Below are positions 47,560 to 56,425 of a stretch of 64,000 nt of DNA, in pieces. Every line of letters begins with the position of its first letter. Positions within the stretch are counted from its first letter, which is position 1. Both the position numbers and the translations under genes were made by a program. The notes below the pieces were generated by a model. The model saw only the letters and a program-made list of their open reading frames with translations, did no database searches and was not told the DNA's origin. The DNA is from Bacillus marinisedimentorum (GTDB taxonomy: Bacteria; Bacillota; Bacilli; Bacillales; Bacillaceae_O): contig NZ_LWBL02000058.1 in assembly GCF_001644195.2 (NCBI RefSeq), positions 1 through 64,000 on the forward strand. Direction: 5' to 3'.

Positions 47560-47592
47560 AAAAGCCGGTCCCTGTATACGGAACCGGCTTTG
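47560..47592 (-). terminator. Terminator of the GH32 operon
   Basis: On the minus strand, AAAGCCGGT and ACCGGCTTT enclose a 13-nt loop and run into TTTGTTTTA, about 35 nt past the GH32 stop. Confidence 0.8.
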
Positions 47593-47627
47593 ATTTGATC
47601 AAAAACCAAAATCTTATTTATCAGCCA

Positions 47628-49112
47628 TCAGGAAATCGCCTGTTTCAACTCCCATTTCCGCAGAGAATCGACCATGGCTGTCCCTTCAGCCGACATGCGC
47701 AATCCAGTCGAGCTTTCTTTCGGATAAATGCGGCCTGTCATCACTTTTTCGCCATTGTTAATGAACACTTCAATAGAGGAACGGTCGACAAACACATGTA
47801 AATGCAGTTTCCCTTTTTCCAGTTCGACCGGTGCTTTCCGGATTCCGCGGGGACCTTGTCCCGATTTGGTCCGGTCAAACGTCAGGAACCCTTCCTCTTT
47901 ATCAAAGGAAAGAATCGTTTCTTCAGTTCCGGCGGTGTCTGTCCTCAGTTTCAAGGTGAACGCGGCGCTTTGTGTCATATCGACAGCCAATTCCAATTCA
48001 TAGCAGTCGCCCGCTATCCCTTCGAGTTCTTTCTCACCATCAATGGTTACCTGTTGATAGGCAACCTCGTTTCCCCTTAACGTTTGCAGCTCCGGAACCG
48101 GCCTGCTGTACATGCGCCCATCCTCAATCGATAATTCACGCGGCACAGTCATCGCACCTGCCCAGCCAAATTCTTGTTCAGGCAGATCGTTTTCCCACAT
48201 CGTCATCCAGGCAATCATGATCCTGCGGCCTTCATCGTCTGTCATGGTCTGAGGGGCATAGAAATCAAACCCATAATCAAGCAGCTGAAAATCGCCATGC
48301 TCGAACACACCCGTCTCATAATCCAACTCACCGACCCGGTAACCCGCCTGGTGCACATTCTGATAAAGATACCCTTCCGGCTTGACCCCCTGAGGCGATA
48401 ATACCAGCACATCATGCCCGCCAAGGTTAAAAAGGTCGGGACATTCCCACATAAAACCTGCATTACCCGCTCCTTTTGCCGGGATATTGACAAATTCCCA
48501 ATTTTCCAGGTCAGCGGACCGGTATAACAGAACCTGGCCGGCATCATTTTTCGTCTTCGAACCGATCACGCAATAATAGGTTCCATCATGCTCCCATACT
48601 TTCGGATCCCGAAAATGGTCCGGATGGACATCTCCTACAGGCGCAGCCTCTATGACCGGATTGCCCGCAATTTTTTCAAAATGGATGCCATCACGGCTGA
48701 CTGCAAGGCACTGAACCTGTTCGAGGTCGATGTCAGGATTATCCCCTGTCCATTTATGGCCGGTATACATGAGAAAGAGCTTCCCGTCTTTTTCGATGGC
48801 ACTCCCTGAAAAGCAGCCATCCCGGTCATATTCTTCACTGGGGGCAAGGGCGATCGGAAGGTGTTCCCATACGGCTAAATCCTTGCTTTTGGCATGGCCC
48901 CAGTGCATCGGCCCCCATTCCGCAGAATAAGGATGGTGCTGATAAAACAGGTGGTATTCCCCGTTGAAGAAACTGAAACCGTTCGGGTCATTCATCCAGT
49001 ATGCCGGCGGCGTTATGTGATAAAGGGGCTTCCAGTAGCTCTTTTCCGCTGTTTCCTTTCCCTTTTGAACAGATTGTTGCGCCTTTTCCAGTAACTCTTC
49101 ATGGTTTTTCAT
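47628..49112 (-). CDS. GH32 sucrose(-6-phosphate) hydrolase / beta-fructosidase
   Basis: Invertase-type enzyme of 494 aa. The five-bladed propeller has the nucleophile Asp42 in WMNDPNG, the FRDPKVW motif, and the acid/base Glu in WECPDLF. A C-terminal beta-sandwich ends IEVFINNGEKVMTGRIYP. There is no signal peptide, so it acts inside the cell on imported sucrose, fructo-oligosaccharide or the fructosyl end of raffinose. No PTS transporter is in the window, which makes free sucrose more likely than sucrose 6-phosphate. It is the last gene of the importer operon. Confidence 0.93.
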   Translation of the reverse strand: MKNHEELLEKAQQSVQKGKETAEKSYWKPLYHITPPAYWMNDPNGFSFFNGEYHLFYQHHPYSAEWGPMHWGHAKSKDLAVWEHLPIALAPSEEYDRDGCFSGSAIEKDGKLFLMYTGHKWTGDNPDIDLEQVQCLAVSRDGIHFEKIAGNPVIEAAPVGDVHPDHFRDPKVWEHDGTYYCVIGSKTKNDAGQVLLYRSADLENWEFVNIPAKGAGNAGFMWECPDLFNLGGHDVLVLSPQGVKPEGYLYQNVHQAGYRVGELDYETGVFEHGDFQLLDYGFDFYAPQTMTDDEGRRIMIAWMTMWENDLPEQEFGWAGAMTVPRELSIEDGRMYSRPVPELQTLRGNEVAYQQVTIDGEKELEGIAGDCYELELAVDMTQSAAFTLKLRTDTAGTEETILSFDKEEGFLTFDRTKSGQGPRGIRKAPVELEKGKLHLHVFVDRSSIEVFINNGEKVMTGRIYPKESSTGLRMSAEGTAMVDSLRKWELKQAIS

Positions 49113-49147
49113 TGCGTATCACTCCAACTATTCCTGTTGCCGATTTC

Positions 49148-51247
49148 TCAGTACTCAATCGTTATGATAAGTTCTGTATCAATGCCGCTGCAGTCCACTT
49201 CATAATACTTCCCTTCCTGCTTCGCCGCCTCAGTTTCCATTCCATTCACGTAAACTGCCTGAGGTGTTTTCCCGGAAACGAATCCAAACGTTCCGCCTTC
49301 CATGAGTTTAAATACCGCCGTGTTTTCTTCCTGAAGCAGTATCTCGACTGTCAGCGGCCCAAGGTACTTATCAACGAGGCCCAGCGGTGCGATGCCCGAA
49401 AACGGAACCAGGGTATATAGTAAAGCCTTGTCTTTCGCAAGGCTGACTCTTTTCTCCTCATCAAACTCAATCAATTCGGCTTCTTTTGTGAAGAAGTTGA
49501 ATAAAGCGTACGTACCGCTCTCAAGGTGCGGAATATCAGCAGGTTTAAAGCTGCCCGCACACGTATCCCCTTCTTCATCAATGTTAAAGAGCGCCAGTGC
49601 TGCCGCTTCACCAAGTTTATTCCAAACTTTGATCGGCACTTTGTCTTTATTGGGGTTGACAAACAGCATATCAGCTGTCGGCAATCCCGGCTGATCGGCG
49701 CGGAGCACCCGGCCATCTTTCAAAATAAGCGGCCATACCTTATCCGGGTCCGTTGCGCCGATCCGGTCACTGAAATATACCGGTCCGCCGCTCACCGCCC
49801 TCAGGACAGCATTCGGTACGTCTTCATCGTGGTTCGTCCAGAACATATCCCAATCGCCCCAGTAAAACTGACTATGGAACAAGCTGTTATATGCATTTTG
49901 CAGCGCATGCTCTTTAAAGCTGATCTCTTTTCCCGGCACAAAATCATCACTATTCCGGGACACACCCGACACCGGCCGGTACCATATATTTTCGGAAGCC
50001 ATACCCATACAATTGATCATCGCATGGCGAAAGTGGTTTCCTGCTGCCGCTTCAATTGCCGTATGGGTCCCATACGCACTTTTCCCGGCCGGAAAATGGT
50101 GACGGAAAAAGTTATTGACCGCACTCTGGCTGTCCACTTTCACAAAATCGACGCCCGCATTCCTTAGTGTTTCATAAAAATGGTTCCAAAAGCCAAACCC
50201 GGCCGGTCCGTCTGGTGCCGGCAGCAGCTTGCCGTTATTGGTCTTGTACAGGTGCTTCTTTAAATCCGAGGCCAGCTCGCTGTCCGGGCTGATGCCTCCC
50301 CAATACCCAAACAGCGTATGCCATACCCCGACCCAGTTTACATCATGCTCTGTTTTCAAGCGGTTGACGGCGGCAGACAGGCCCTCCGGGAATTTACGCT
50401 CATCCGCCTGAAAAGACCGTAATGTTTTATTATCTGTATCCTGCCATCCGTCATCGATCATCACCCATTTTACCGGAAGGCCGTGCCGGTTCAACTCAGC
50501 CATTTTCTCCAGGAGCTTCGTTTCGCTCACTTCATGATAAAAAGCATCCCAGCTGCACCAGCCCAGATATTCGAAAACTTCGGGATAATTGCGTTCATCC
50601 CTTTTGCGGACCGGCACATCCAGATGGCCGCTGACCATATCAGTCGCTTCTGTCACCAGACGAAACGGATCTTCACCGGAAACTAGAGCAAACACGAACG
50701 AATCAAGTTTATCGCACCCCTCCGTATAAGGGGAAAGATGCATCATCAATCCCGTACCGCCGCCCGACAATTCCGCCTTGCAGTCCATCGTTACAGCCGG
50801 AACCAAATAAGTGTACAGCCCATTTTCCCGCCATAGAACCGATTGGGTCCGTTCAGGCAAATCGGTAAACGACGATGAAAATACCGGCCGTGTCCACCAA
50901 TCATTGAAGTGGTAAAAAGCAAGAAGGCTTTCCGGCTGGAAAACCTCACTAATCTCAATTGTTACCGCATCAACAGAAGCGAAAGATTTCTGCGAGAAAA
51001 ACACCTCTTCCTGTTCAATGGCCGCCTCAATCCATCCCGTAACGGAACGTGCAGAGATTTGGAGCTTCACTTTTACGAGGATTCCCGCCTCATCATCTAT
51101 ACAATGTAAAATGGTGTCCCCGCTTGATTCCCCGGTTATTTTCGAGGCCGGCAGGGAGAAAACTTTGCCGTCATCAAGCTTAACGTTGACTTTAATCTGA
51201 TTCTTTACATTATGTTTATCTAGTGAATATAACGCAGGATATGTCAT
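49148..51247 (-). CDS. GH36 alpha-galactosidase (raffinose synthase/Sip1-like branch)
   Basis: Retaining alpha-galactosidase-like enzyme of about 699 aa. The TIM barrel begins LGWCSWDAFYHEVSE (near 228), has WVMIDDGWQD, the nucleophile Asp372 in FVKVDSQS and the acid/base in RNSDDF (Asp434/435). GGPVYFSDRIG follows. The KVDSQ form places it in the raffinose-synthase-like branch rather than the usual bacterial AgaA group. Hydrolysis of raffinose-type alpha-1,6-galactosides is the likely role. I chose ATG 51247 after GAGGGG. It lies between the GH13 and GH32 genes in the importer operon. Confidence 0.88.
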   Translation of the reverse strand: MTYPALYSLDKHNVKNQIKVNVKLDDGKVFSLPASKITGESSGDTILHCIDDEAGILVKVKLQISARSVTGWIEAAIEQEEVFFSQKSFASVDAVTIEISEVFQPESLLAFYHFNDWWTRPVFSSSFTDLPERTQSVLWRENGLYTYLVPAVTMDCKAELSGGGTGLMMHLSPYTEGCDKLDSFVFALVSGEDPFRLVTEATDMVSGHLDVPVRKRDERNYPEVFEYLGWCSWDAFYHEVSETKLLEKMAELNRHGLPVKWVMIDDGWQDTDNKTLRSFQADERKFPEGLSAAVNRLKTEHDVNWVGVWHTLFGYWGGISPDSELASDLKKHLYKTNNGKLLPAPDGPAGFGFWNHFYETLRNAGVDFVKVDSQSAVNNFFRHHFPAGKSAYGTHTAIEAAAGNHFRHAMINCMGMASENIWYRPVSGVSRNSDDFVPGKEISFKEHALQNAYNSLFHSQFYWGDWDMFWTNHDEDVPNAVLRAVSGGPVYFSDRIGATDPDKVWPLILKDGRVLRADQPGLPTADMLFVNPNKDKVPIKVWNKLGEAAALALFNIDEEGDTCAGSFKPADIPHLESGTYALFNFFTKEAELIEFDEEKRVSLAKDKALLYTLVPFSGIAPLGLVDKYLGPLTVEILLQEENTAVFKLMEGGTFGFVSGKTPQAVYVNGMETEAAKQEGKYYEVDCSGIDTELIITIEY

Positions 51248-51294
51248 GTGTCCCCTCAACCCCTTTCCGTGTAATCGATTCCAGCAGCACGTGA

Positions 51295-52968
51295 TCAAGC
51301 TTCGTAAACCATTGCTTCATACGGTTTAAGTTTTACCGGCCGCTGTCCAGTTTTAGAAAGTACATCATTTGAAAGGATGACGTTTTGGACAGGCAAATCG
51401 ATTTGCACTGCTTCTTCCTCATTGGTGAAATTGCATGCCACGACAATCGTCTTATCATGATCGAACCGTTTATAAGCAAATACGGCTGGATTATCCTCAT
51501 CAAGCTGCTCATATTTTCCGAAAACAATGCAATTTGAATAAGGACTGTCCTTCCGCAAAGAAATCAATCGCTTATAAAAGAAATATAAGGAATCAGAATC
51601 ATTAAGGGCATTCTGGACATTTACCTCTTTCACGTTTTCGTTTACATCGAGCCACGGCACGCCTTCAGTGAATCCCGCATTCTTTGAATCATTCCACTGC
51701 ATCGGGGTCCTGGCATGGTCCCTGCTTCTGCGTCCTGCGGCATCAAGCGCTTCCTTTTCACTGAAGCCATCTCTCATTGCCAGAGCATATTGATTGTGGG
51801 TGCTGATATCATCATAACGGTCAATCGAACCGTAATCGGCATTTGTCATTCCGATTTCCTGTCCTTGATAAATGAATGGTGTTCCTCTTAGTAAAAAGTA
51901 CATTGCCGCCAGCATTTTTTGGGCTTTCACGCCAGCCCCTTGCTCCCGGAGAAACTTGTTCAGCGAACGGGGATGATCGTGATTCTCAATATAAAGGGCA
52001 CCCCATCCGGACTCATTCAATACTTGCTGGCTTTGATTGATGGTCCGCTTCAAATCCAGCAGACTCCAATTCACAGGCCTGGTCCATTTCCCTTCTTTGC
52101 CAAGGTCGAGGTCCACATGGTCAAATTCAAATAACATATTAAAATGGCCTTCAGGCCCGACAAATCGAGGCAGTTCGGAAGCCTTCACCCCGGGTGCCTC
52201 AGCGACCGTAACAATTTCGTATTTTTCAAATGTCTCCTCTTTCAATTCACGTAAAAGAGGGTGAATTCCAGGCTGATTTAAGCTCCCCTCCTGAACTTGC
52301 ACCAAACCATCGTTATCATCGGCAGGCAAGCTGGAGAAATCGGCTCTTTTCTTGATAAAGGTGATGGCGTCAACGCGAAAGCCGGCAATCCCCTTTTCAA
52401 GCCACCAATTAACCATTCCGTATACAGCCTGCCTCACATCTTGATTTTCCCAATTCAAGTCAGGCTGTTTTTTGGAAAAAACATGGAGGTAATATTGATT
52501 CGTCTTTTCGTCGTATTCCCAGGCCGGCCCGCCAAAAATGGACCGCCAATTATTCGGCGGCGAGCCGTCATGTTTCGGGTCTTTCCAAATGTACCAGTCT
52601 CTTTTTTCACTGGCCTTTGAACTGCGTGATTCGATAAACCACTCGTGTTCGTCGGATGTGTGGTTGACAACAAGGTCCATCATGATGTTGATGTTCCTCC
52701 TGCCAGCTTCTTCAATGACTTTTTCCATATCTTCCATCGTTCCGAATTGCTCCGCTATCGCATAATAGTCGGAAATATCGTATCCGTTGTCATCCATCGG
52801 CGACTGATAGACAGGGCTTAACCAGATGAGGTCGATTCCCAGATTCTTCAGGTAATCCAGTTTTTCAATAATCCCCGGCAAATCACCGATTCCATCGTTA
52901 TTCGAATCGTAGAAGCTTTTTGGATAAATTTGATATACGACCGAATTTTTCCACCACTGTGGTTCCAT
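51295..52968 (-). CDS. GH13 alpha-glucosidase (second copy)
   Basis: Cytoplasmic alpha-glucosidase of 557 aa, similar in layout to 42018-43718. It has nucleophile Asp200 (GFRVDAITFI), acid/base Glu257 (TVAEAPG) and Asp331 (YIENHDHPRS). The residue after the nucleophile is Ala, not Val, a change that in characterised relatives goes with preference for alpha-1,4 or other non-1,6 bonds. The two GH13 enzymes in this window may therefore divide substrates. The ATG overlaps the permease stop by 1 nt (TAATG), showing tight coupling. Confidence 0.9.
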   Translation of the reverse strand: MEPQWWKNSVVYQIYPKSFYDSNNDGIGDLPGIIEKLDYLKNLGIDLIWLSPVYQSPMDDNGYDISDYYAIAEQFGTMEDMEKVIEEAGRRNINIMMDLVVNHTSDEHEWFIESRSSKASEKRDWYIWKDPKHDGSPPNNWRSIFGGPAWEYDEKTNQYYLHVFSKKQPDLNWENQDVRQAVYGMVNWWLEKGIAGFRVDAITFIKKRADFSSLPADDNDGLVQVQEGSLNQPGIHPLLRELKEETFEKYEIVTVAEAPGVKASELPRFVGPEGHFNMLFEFDHVDLDLGKEGKWTRPVNWSLLDLKRTINQSQQVLNESGWGALYIENHDHPRSLNKFLREQGAGVKAQKMLAAMYFLLRGTPFIYQGQEIGMTNADYGSIDRYDDISTHNQYALAMRDGFSEKEALDAAGRRSRDHARTPMQWNDSKNAGFTEGVPWLDVNENVKEVNVQNALNDSDSLYFFYKRLISLRKDSPYSNCIVFGKYEQLDEDNPAVFAYKRFDHDKTIVVACNFTNEEEAVQIDLPVQNVILSNDVLSKTGQRPVKLKPYEAMVYEA

Positions 52969-53792
52969 TATTTGATCGCCCCTTCGATTACCCCTTTAAT
53001 GATTTGTTTCTGGGCAATGAAGTAGAAGATCAATACCGGAATGATTGCCAGCACAAGTGCCGCCATTGCTGAACCATAGTTAGATGTATATTTTCCAAAG
53101 AAATAGAATGTCGACAGCGGAATCGTCCTGGTCTCTTCAGAAACGAGCACAAGGGATGGCAGCAGGAAGTCATTCCAGATCCAAAGTACATCCAAAATTG
53201 CGATGGTGGTTGTGATCGGTTTCAGCATCGGAAAGACAACCTTCCAAAACACCTGGAATCGGGACGCGCCGTCAATGAGTGCCGCTTCTTCAAGTTCCAG
53301 CGGAATGTTCTTAATGAAACCATGGAACATGAAGGTGGCAAGACTGACACCAAAGCCCAGGTAGAAAAACGAAAGGGTCCATTTGCTGTTAAGCATATCA
53401 AGCCCGCCGTAAATTTTCACGAACGGAATCATCAGTGCCTGGAATGGGATGATCATCGACGCAACCAGGATCAGCAAAATATATTTATTCATTTTCCATT
53501 TCCATCTGACCAGGAAGTAGGCCAGCATAGAGCCAAAAATAATGATCAGCGTGACGGATACAACCGTAATCACGAGCGAGTTCCAAAAGGCCGAAGCGAA
53601 CTTCATCGTCTCAAACGCTTCGATATAGTTGTCGAAGCTCCACTTTTCCGGTAAACCTAATGGGTCTTTGATAATCGGAAGCCGCTCTTTAAAGGAGTTC
53701 ATGATAATCAGAATGAAGGGAAAAATGTACATGACGAAAAGTATGGATGAAATGGCAAACATCGCATATGGCTTCAATTTTTTCTTCAACAT
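52968..53792 (-). CDS. Carbohydrate ABC transporter permease (MalG type)
   Basis: Membrane subunit of the raffinose/sucrose-type importer, 274 aa. It has six predicted helices, coupling loop EEAALIDGASRFQVFWKVVFP and C-terminus QIIKGVIEGAIK. It is joined to both neighbours by TAATG overlaps. The nearest functional analogues are MsmG-like proteins. Confidence 0.93.
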   Translation of the reverse strand: MLKKKLKPYAMFAISSILFVMYIFPFILIIMNSFKERLPIIKDPLGLPEKWSFDNYIEAFETMKFASAFWNSLVITVVSVTLIIIFGSMLAYFLVRWKWKMNKYILLILVASMIIPFQALMIPFVKIYGGLDMLNSKWTLSFFYLGFGVSLATFMFHGFIKNIPLELEEAALIDGASRFQVFWKVVFPMLKPITTTIAILDVLWIWNDFLLPSLVLVSEETRTIPLSTFYFFGKYTSNYGSAMAALVLAIIPVLIFYFIAQKQIIKGVIEGAIK

Positions 53793-54676
53793 TATGATTC
53801 CACCTCCATCTTCTTCATGACTGCAACCTGGCCAATGGCAATAACGGCTACAACAAGGAATAAAATTAATGCTTTAGCCTGTCCCGGGCCAAAGTTTTGG
53901 TACAAGAACGCCTCGTTGTAAACATGCATTGCAATCAATTCCGTTGAACGGAACGGGCCGCCTCTTGTCAGGGAGAGGTTCGTGTCATACACCATGAAGC
54001 TCCGCTGCAGCGTTAAGAACAACGAAATCGTAAACGAAGGGATCATTAACGGAATCTTGATTCTCAAAAGCTGCTGCCAAACGGATGCCCCATCCAGCGT
54101 TGCTGCCTCAAGCAACGATTTTTGAATTCCCATCAATCCCGCAATGTAAATAAGCATCATATAACCGGATGATTGCCATACACCTACAATAACAAGGGAC
54201 CAGAACGCTTTATCCGGATCCGCAAGCCATGAACTTGAAAAAATCGGCATATTGAACATATCTCCGAAGTGAACGATTACACGGGAAAAAATAAACTGCC
54301 AGATGAAACCAAGAATGATCCCGCCAATCAGGTTAGGCGTGAAAAAGCCCATCCTGAAACCATTTTGGCCTTTCATGCCGCTCGTCACGAGCAAAGCCAA
54401 TCCAAACGCAATCACGTTCGTCAACACCAATGTGTAGAACGTATATTTAAACGTGATGCCAAGCGAGTGCCAGAAGTTCGCATCAGTAAATGCACTCACG
54501 TAATTGCTGAAACCTGTGAATTCGAAAGACAAAGTGGAACCTGTCGAATTGGTAAATGTCATGAATATCCCCAGGAGGAAAGGAGCAATCACCACTACGA
54601 AGAAAGCAAAGAGAGGAACTAGGGCAAACATGGAAAAAACCTTCAGTTTTTCGGAAAAACTTTGCTGATTATACAT
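53792..54676 (-). CDS. Carbohydrate ABC transporter permease (MalF type)
   Basis: Partner subunit (MsmF-like), about 294 aa. It begins MYNQQSFSEKLKVFSMFALV, and the coupling loop is LEAATLDGASVWQQLLRIKIP. I chose the ATG at 54676, 8 nt after GGAGG; a TTG 15 nt upstream is part of the ribosome site region. It follows a hairpin at 54711-54739. No ATPase gene is present in the operon. Confidence 0.92.
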   Translation of the reverse strand: MYNQQSFSEKLKVFSMFALVPLFAFFVVVIAPFLLGIFMTFTNSTGSTLSFEFTGFSNYVSAFTDANFWHSLGITFKYTFYTLVLTNVIAFGLALLVTSGMKGQNGFRMGFFTPNLIGGIILGFIWQFIFSRVIVHFGDMFNMPIFSSSWLADPDKAFWSLVIVGVWQSSGYMMLIYIAGLMGIQKSLLEAATLDGASVWQQLLRIKIPLMIPSFTISLFLTLQRSFMVYDTNLSLTRGGPFRSTELIAMHVYNEAFLYQNFGPGQAKALILFLVVAVIAIGQVAVMKKMEVES

Positions 54677-54710
54677 ATCTTTTACCTCCAAAACGACTTA
54701 CTTAAGGAGA

Positions 54711-54739
54711 GTGGGATAAGCTTAGCCGCTTATCCCACC
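54711..54739 (-). terminator. Intercistronic hairpin after the binding-protein gene
   Basis: GTGGGATAAG and CTTATCCCAC are perfect 10-bp arms with an 8-nt loop, without a T-run. It is likely an mRNA stabiliser or partial terminator favouring expression of the receptor. Confidence 0.65.
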
Positions 54740-54754
54740 TTCCATACCATTTAC

Positions 54755-56041
54755 TTATTTACTGGACCAGTAATCATTGAACTCTTTGAACAATCCTTCA
54801 CGGTCGATTTCATCAGCCAGGTACTTCTGCATAGGCGCTCCCATTGCAGGCCATGCATCAGCCGGGTAATAAAGGTTTACCCACTCAAGCGTCTTTCCAG
54901 CATCCATATAGTCCACAATTGATTGTGAAAGTGTATCTTGCGGAGCTGCATCGATGTTGTCATAGACCGGAATAAAATTCAGTTCGTTCACGTAAGCATC
55001 CTGGCCTTCTCCGAATACCATCCAATCCAGGAACTCAAGTGCAGCTTGCTGCTCTTCTTCAGTTGACTGCGATTCATCGACTGTCCAATAAGAAGGGACA
55101 CCTACAGAGATTTCGCTGTTGCCGTAATCCTCTGCATTATTGCTGATCGGTACAGGCAAGAATCCGTATTCTCCTTCTGGGTCAACTTCTTTGATTTGCG
55201 GATATGCCCAGTTACCCATGAACCAGAGTCCCACTTCACCACTCGCAAGGGAAAGAGGACCTTCATCATATTGCGGTGCCAGCGGAGCATCTTTTGTTGA
55301 GTTATACTCTTTCATCAAATCGAAAGTGTCCATCCAGCCGTTGAATTTGTCATTGTTCGCAAACTCAACGTTTCCATCCTTGGCATCCTGCAGGAACTGG
55401 TGACGCTCCTCAAGTTCTGTTGACTGGGTCGCAAACGGAATGTTCGTTAAGTGCGCACCAAGTGACCAATCCATCGGTGAAACATGAATGGCTTCTTTTC
55501 CATCAAGTGCAGCCACTTTATCGAATAGATCCTTCAGTTCATCACGTGTCTTCACAGTAGCCGGATCAAATTCGCTTCCGACTGCTTCATCAAGAACTTG
55601 TTGATTGTAGATGTAGCCAAAAGCTTCAACCGTTACAGGCATACCATAGTATTTATCATCTTTTTTCATAAACTCAAGTGAACCGGGCTGTGCATGCTCA
55701 ACCCATTCCTGGTCGGACAGATCAAGAAGCTTGTCCCCGAACTCTTCAAACTCCGACGCCATCATCATGATTGTCGGCGCATTATTGGAAGAATAAAGCG
55801 ACGTCATTTTTTCATAAGAGTTCTGCCCCGCTAGCGGAATGACAGATACCTCGATATCATGAGTCGAATTAAATTCTTTTACCATATCTTCAAACTGGCC
55901 GATAACTTCCGGCTTACCGATCAGAACAGAAATCTTTGTTTTATCTTTAGAAGACCCTGAACTTCCTTCAGACCCGCCGCAAGCTGCCAGCAATGAAACC
56001 GTTAACAAAAATACAAGAAACAATGATACTATTTTGCGCAC
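54755..56041 (-). CDS. Sugar ABC transporter substrate-binding lipoprotein (MsmE-like)
   Basis: Receptor of the importer, 428 aa (SBP_bac_1). The lipoprotein signal ends SLLAAC (Cys21), then a Gly/Ser linker and KISVLIGKPEVIGQFEDMVKEFN. It is the first gene of the six-gene operon that ends with GH36 and GH32. The ligand is therefore probably raffinose, stachyose, sucrose or a related oligosaccharide. It is expressed from the operator-covered promoter at 56074-56133. Confidence 0.92.
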   Translation of the reverse strand: MRKIVSLFLVFLLTVSLLAACGGSEGSSGSSKDKTKISVLIGKPEVIGQFEDMVKEFNSTHDIEVSVIPLAGQNSYEKMTSLYSSNNAPTIMMMASEFEEFGDKLLDLSDQEWVEHAQPGSLEFMKKDDKYYGMPVTVEAFGYIYNQQVLDEAVGSEFDPATVKTRDELKDLFDKVAALDGKEAIHVSPMDWSLGAHLTNIPFATQSTELEERHQFLQDAKDGNVEFANNDKFNGWMDTFDLMKEYNSTKDAPLAPQYDEGPLSLASGEVGLWFMGNWAYPQIKEVDPEGEYGFLPVPISNNAEDYGNSEISVGVPSYWTVDESQSTEEEQQAALEFLDWMVFGEGQDAYVNELNFIPVYDNIDAAPQDTLSQSIVDYMDAGKTLEWVNLYYPADAWPAMGAPMQKYLADEIDREGLFKEFNDYWSSK

Positions 56042-56073
56042 TTTGATTGCCTCCCCTTTTCACTTTGTTTTTC

Positions 56074-56133
56074 GTAAGTGCTTACATTGACATTCTACTC
56101 TGTGTTCCACATATATGTCAAACGTTTTCATAT
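56074..56133 (-). promoter_or_regulatory. Promoter, LacI-type operator and cre-like site of the importer operon
   Basis: TTGACA (56116-56121) and TAGAAT (56092-56097) are 18 bp apart. ATGAAAACGTTTGACAT overlaps the -35 box and is identical, within a 23-bp block (56111-56133), to 46375-46397. TGTAAGCACTTAC (56074-56086) downstream of the -10 box mirrors the cre-like element at the other promoter. Confidence 0.78.
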
Positions 56134-56312
56134 AAATTATTTCATGAAAAAATGTTGTCTCCTGCCAGTTATTTTCTGAAACGCTTGACCTACAAGCCTT
56201 TTTCTTGTTTCTATCCTCTGGTAATTAACCATCCAGCCCTTATTTATTCTGTATTTCACCTATATATATGATAAGGTTTCCACATATAATCAGAGATATT
56301 GTTTACTTTTCC

Positions 56313-56362
56313 TTGCATTATTCTTTACCTTTCGTATATCATAAGGTATGATAACGTTTACA
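56313..56362 (+). promoter_or_regulatory. Promoter and operator of the LacI-type regulator gene
   Basis: TTGCAT (56313-56318) and TATCAT (56337-56342) are 18 bp apart. TGATAACGTTTACA (56349-56362), centred on the LacI-family CG, follows immediately. It could serve autorepression or CcpA. Confidence 0.6.
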
Positions 56363-56425
56363 TGTTCAGGAGTTCCAACGGTGAACCCCTTAAAGAACGA
56401 CGAATTGATCTAAGGGAGATCTGTT

